A stretch of 64,000 nt of DNA from JALHNI01 sp044226365 (lineage in GTDB: Bacteria; Acidobacteriota; Terriglobia; Bryobacterales; Bryobacteraceae). The notes beneath the pieces are model-generated. The model was not told where the DNA came from and searched no databases. It saw only the letters and a list, made by a program, of their open reading frames with translations. Of this stretch, positions 62,168-64,000 are shown piece after piece. The stretch spans positions 79,447 to 143,446 of the forward strand of contig JBGAHE010000003.1 in the NCBI GenBank assembly GCA_044226365.1, in the 5' to 3' direction. The position numbers and the translations under genes were made by a program. How positions within the stretch are numbered: the stretch's first letter is position 1; each line of letters begins with the position of its first letter.

Positions 62168-63424
62168 TTGTCCACGACACCTAAGCTCATTGAGCCCACC
62201 GTCCAGTGGGTGGCTGGCGGACCGAAAGTCCCCCTGAATCTCGTCCAAGGTCTACACGATGGGAAGGTCGTTCTTTTCTGTGGCGCGGGAGTTTCGATGC
62301 GGGCCCGACTGCCTGGCTTCGCCAAATTGGTGAGGGCGGTTCACTCGAAACTGGGCGAGGAAGTGCCTAAGAAACCTACCGGGCACGACGAACGACTAGG
62401 CCGATTGGAACTCCGGTATCAGAGCCGCGCCAAGGTTCGCAGCAGGGTTCGAGAACTGCTTACTCTGAAGCCCGATGCCGACCTCCGCACCCACAGCGCC
62501 CTCCTCGACTTGGCGACCGCGAATAATCGCGTTCGGCTTGTCACGACAAACTTCGACCGCGCCTTTCTGAGCTGCAAATACGTTCCCGCTGTGCATCAGG
62601 CGCCTTTTCTCCCGATTCCGAAGCCAGAGACGTGGAACAGCTTGGTTCATCTTCATGGACTTTTGCCGGAGGACGACAGCGCCCACGACTGTGAGCATCT
62701 GATTCTGTCGAGTCCAGACTTTGGCCGCGCCTACCTCACGGAACGATGGGCGAGTCGGTTTCTCAGCGAGCTATTTCGCCAGTTCACCGTCTTATTCGTC
62801 GGCTACAGCACCGATGATCCGGTGATGCGATACACCCTGGACGCGTTAGCCGCGGATCGGCAACTCTCCGAACAGCACGCGACCAAGCCGACATATGGCG
62901 AAGCCTACATTTTGACCCCAATTGAGGGGACGGAGGAAGAGACGAAGAGGATTTGGCGAGATCGAAGCGTCCGTGCGATTCCCTATTCAAAGGAAGGCGA
63001 ACATCGACTTCTTCACGATACGTTGATAGAGTGGGCCGTTGCCCACCGAAGCGGTTCGCAGGGCCGATGCGAGACGATCTCGAAGTACGCGTCTGTCCTC
63101 GCTGAAGACCCAAGTTCGAAAAGCCAAGTTTTGTGGGCAGTCAGAGACCCGGTTGGTGCAAAGCACTTCGCCGGGCATACACCGCTGCCAGCGATTGGAT
63201 GGCTCGACGAGTTTGAGAGCCAGGATTTCCTCGGCTTGACTGAGAATGCGGCGTCGTCATTCTTTTCGTCGGCCGTGCTCGATCTCGGCGAAACAGCGAA
63301 AGGCTTGGTCTGGTGGATTGGCCGACATGCTAAAGCCGGAACGCCAGAGTTGATCGATCGTGTGCTGAGGTCGGGATCTCACCTTCATCCGAGTGTTAGA
63401 GGGCATAGGCCGTGTCCGGCATAG
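62168..63424 (+). CDS. SIR2-domain protein, 3' end interrupted by tandem repeats
   Basis: 418 aa from TTG at 62168. A SIR2-like NAD-binding domain (SIR2_2/PF13289 type) covers about 20-280: LFCGAGVSMRARLPGFAKLV, VTTNFDRAFLSCKYV, VHLHGLLP, TVLFVGYSTDDPVMRYTLDA. Such domains deplete NAD+ in several anti-phage systems (for example DSR and SIR2-Argonaute types), often with a long helical C-terminal sensor. After residue 410 (GSHLHPSVR) the frame enters the repeat array and stops, so the C-terminal part is probably missing and the gene may be dead. Codon use is less GC-rich than its neighbours, suggesting transfer. No partner gene is visible. Confidence 0.8.
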   Translation: MSTTPKLIEPTVQWVAGGPKVPLNLVQGLHDGKVVLFCGAGVSMRARLPGFAKLVRAVHSKLGEEVPKKPTGHDERLGRLELRYQSRAKVRSRVRELLTLKPDADLRTHSALLDLATANNRVRLVTTNFDRAFLSCKYVPAVHQAPFLPIPKPETWNSLVHLHGLLPEDDSAHDCEHLILSSPDFGRAYLTERWASRFLSELFRQFTVLFVGYSTDDPVMRYTLDALAADRQLSEQHATKPTYGEAYILTPIEGTEEETKRIWRDRSVRAIPYSKEGEHRLLHDTLIEWAVAHRSGSQGRCETISKYASVLAEDPSSKSQVLWAVRDPVGAKHFAGHTPLPAIGWLDEFESQDFLGLTENAASSFFSSAVLDLGETAKGLVWWIGRHAKAGTPELIDRVLRSGSHLHPSVRGHRPCPA

Positions 63425-63567
63425 GCTGTGTCCGGCGGCATAGGCCGTGTCCGGGGGCATAGGCCGTGTCCGGGGGGCATAGGCCGTGTCCGGGGGGCAT
63501 AGGCCGTGTCCGGCATAGGCCGTGTCCGGCAGCATAGGCCGTGTCCGGCAGCATAGGCCGTGTCCGG
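63403..63567 (+). repeat. Nine-copy tandem array of GCATAGGCCGTGTCCGG
   Basis: Copies start at 63403, 63419, 63438, 63457, 63477, 63497, 63513, 63532 and 63551; one carries a C-to-T change. Start-to-start distances are 16, 19, 19, 20, 20, 16, 19 and 19 nt, so the core is almost fixed and only 0-3 linker bases vary (mostly G). When followed by C the unit can fold as GCCG-TGTC-CGGC, preceded by ATAG. Spacers are far too short for CRISPR. The array cuts into the SIR2 gene. Confidence 0.9.
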
Positions 63568-63723
63568 CACCAGAAAAAAGACGCCAACGCGGGGACCGCC
63601 GGCGCAAGCGGGGGCATTGACCGCCCCCACGGCCCACCTGCCGCCAATTGTCCACCGACCACAACCCTAGCCTGCCAACGACACATCCACCCGGCCACGC
63701 CACCAGAGCCCCAGACCCAAAAC
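63568..63723. other. 156-nt C-rich intergenic region with a hairpin
   Basis: It contains GGGGGC-ATTGACC-GCCCCC (63610-63628), possibly a terminator for genes from either side. The remainder is very C-rich and holds no gene I can support. No remnant of the SIR2 3' end is seen. Confidence 0.4.
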
Positions 63724-64000
63724 TCAGCCCACGGCCCGCCCCGCGACCTCCTCCGGAACCAACAAATCCCACGCCGGCCGATTCCACACCGACCCCGACC
63801 GCACCCGTTCCCACGTCACCGCCACCTTCTCCGCCTCAATCGGCGCCCGCAAAAACGCCCCCCAATCCAACGACCACCGCGTAAACTGCTCAAAACACAA
63901 CACACCCGTCGGATCCACCCCCGTCACATGCGCCCGCGCGCTCGACCACGCCCATCTCTCCGCCGCCCCGACCAACTTCGCCCGCACTGGGTTCAGCTCC
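63724..64000 (-). CDS. REP-associated tyrosine transposase (RAYT), C-terminal part (partial)
   Basis: The minus-strand frame enters from the right edge at ELNPVRAKLVGAAERWAWSS and ends at 63724, 92 codons in all. ELNPVRAxLV followed by W-x-WSSARAH is the C-terminal signature of RAYT/IS200-like Y1 transposases, and the end (WERVRSGSVWNRPAW) also fits. The HUH and Tyr catalytic part lies outside the window. RAYTs mobilise short palindromic REP repeats, which is relevant to the array next to it. Confidence 0.8.
   Translation of the reverse strand, partial: ELNPVRAKLVGAAERWAWSSARAHVTGVDPTGVLCFEQFTRWSLDWGAFLRAPIEAEKVAVTWERVRSGSVWNRPAWDLLVPEEVAGRAVG

Noticed and set aside
63403..63567. CRISPR array
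   Set aside because: The repeat is only 17 nt and the 'spacers' are 0-3 nt and nearly identical, so it is a tandem repeat.
63257..63814. 185-aa minus-strand reading frame through the repeat array
   Set aside because: It consists of repeat translation (RTRPMPPDTAYA) and overlaps the real SIR2 frame; no family similarity.

Overview
The window looks like a chromosomal piece of a GC-rich, motile member of the Acidobacteriota, probably near Bryobacterales/Solibacteraceae. No rRNA gene is present, so this rests on gene content: a DUF1549/DUF1553 'planctomycete cytochrome' protein, an Oar-like TonB-dependent receptor with a carboxypeptidase-regulatory N-terminus, a Ser/Thr kinase fused to WD40-like repeats with the N-terminal extension common in acidobacterial kinases, a DUF2934 protein, and many secreted hydrolases. 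No tRNA, rRNA or CRISPR array was seen.

Layout. 1-5.8 kb: a probable minus-strand operon (LamG protein, orphan Cas6, aldo/keto reductase, four-carbon acid-sugar kinase, PdxA2-type dehydrogenase, Ser/Thr kinase cut by the window edge). 5.9-15 kb: DUF1549/1553 protein, ENPP-type phosphodiesterase, TonB receptor, AlaC-like aminotransferase. 15.1-17.6 kb: TPR protein ending in a CxxCH motif, in an operon with a LytS/LytR two-component pair. 17.7-25.5 kb: two large cyclic-di-GMP proteins (HD-GYP-GAF-GGDEF and CHASE-PAS-GGDEF-EAL) flanking an isolated infC. 25.5-31.7 kb: amidohydrolase, methyltransferase with a doubtful C-terminus, purine permease, two TPR proteins, RNase III. 31.6-34.5 kb: flbD-motA-motB, a small gene behind a sigma-28-like promoter, a MerR regulator. 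34.5-42.5 kb: tightly coupled operon rlmB-ggt-TIM barrel-asnS-arginase-ddl-S41 protease. 42.6-53 kb: DUF2934 protein, D-aminoacylase-like protein, MOSC protein, cyclophilin, 5'-nucleotidase, GntR-ABC operon, M28 peptidase, DtxR regulator. 53-61.7 kb: UDP-glucuronate decarboxylase-like protein, FeS oxidoreductase, MBL hydrolase, redoxin, DUF389 protein, lytic transglycosylase, serine hydrolase. 61.7-64 kb: an accessory end with a SIR2 protein cut short by a nine-copy tandem repeat beside a REP-associated tyrosine transposase.

How it fits together: the housekeeping content (infC, rnc, rlmB, asnS, ddl) is mixed with motility and cyclic-di-GMP control and with secreted or envelope hydrolases. Two points cut across the annotation. 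First, many transcription units have a TANNNT -10 box 6-7 nt before the start codon with no ribosome binding site, which points to common leaderless transcription; one pair of divergent genes shares a 24-bp intergenic region with overlapping -10 boxes. Second, the right end has the best candidate for something undescribed: a repeat array next to a RAYT transposase that interrupts a SIR2-type (possible anti-phage) gene.
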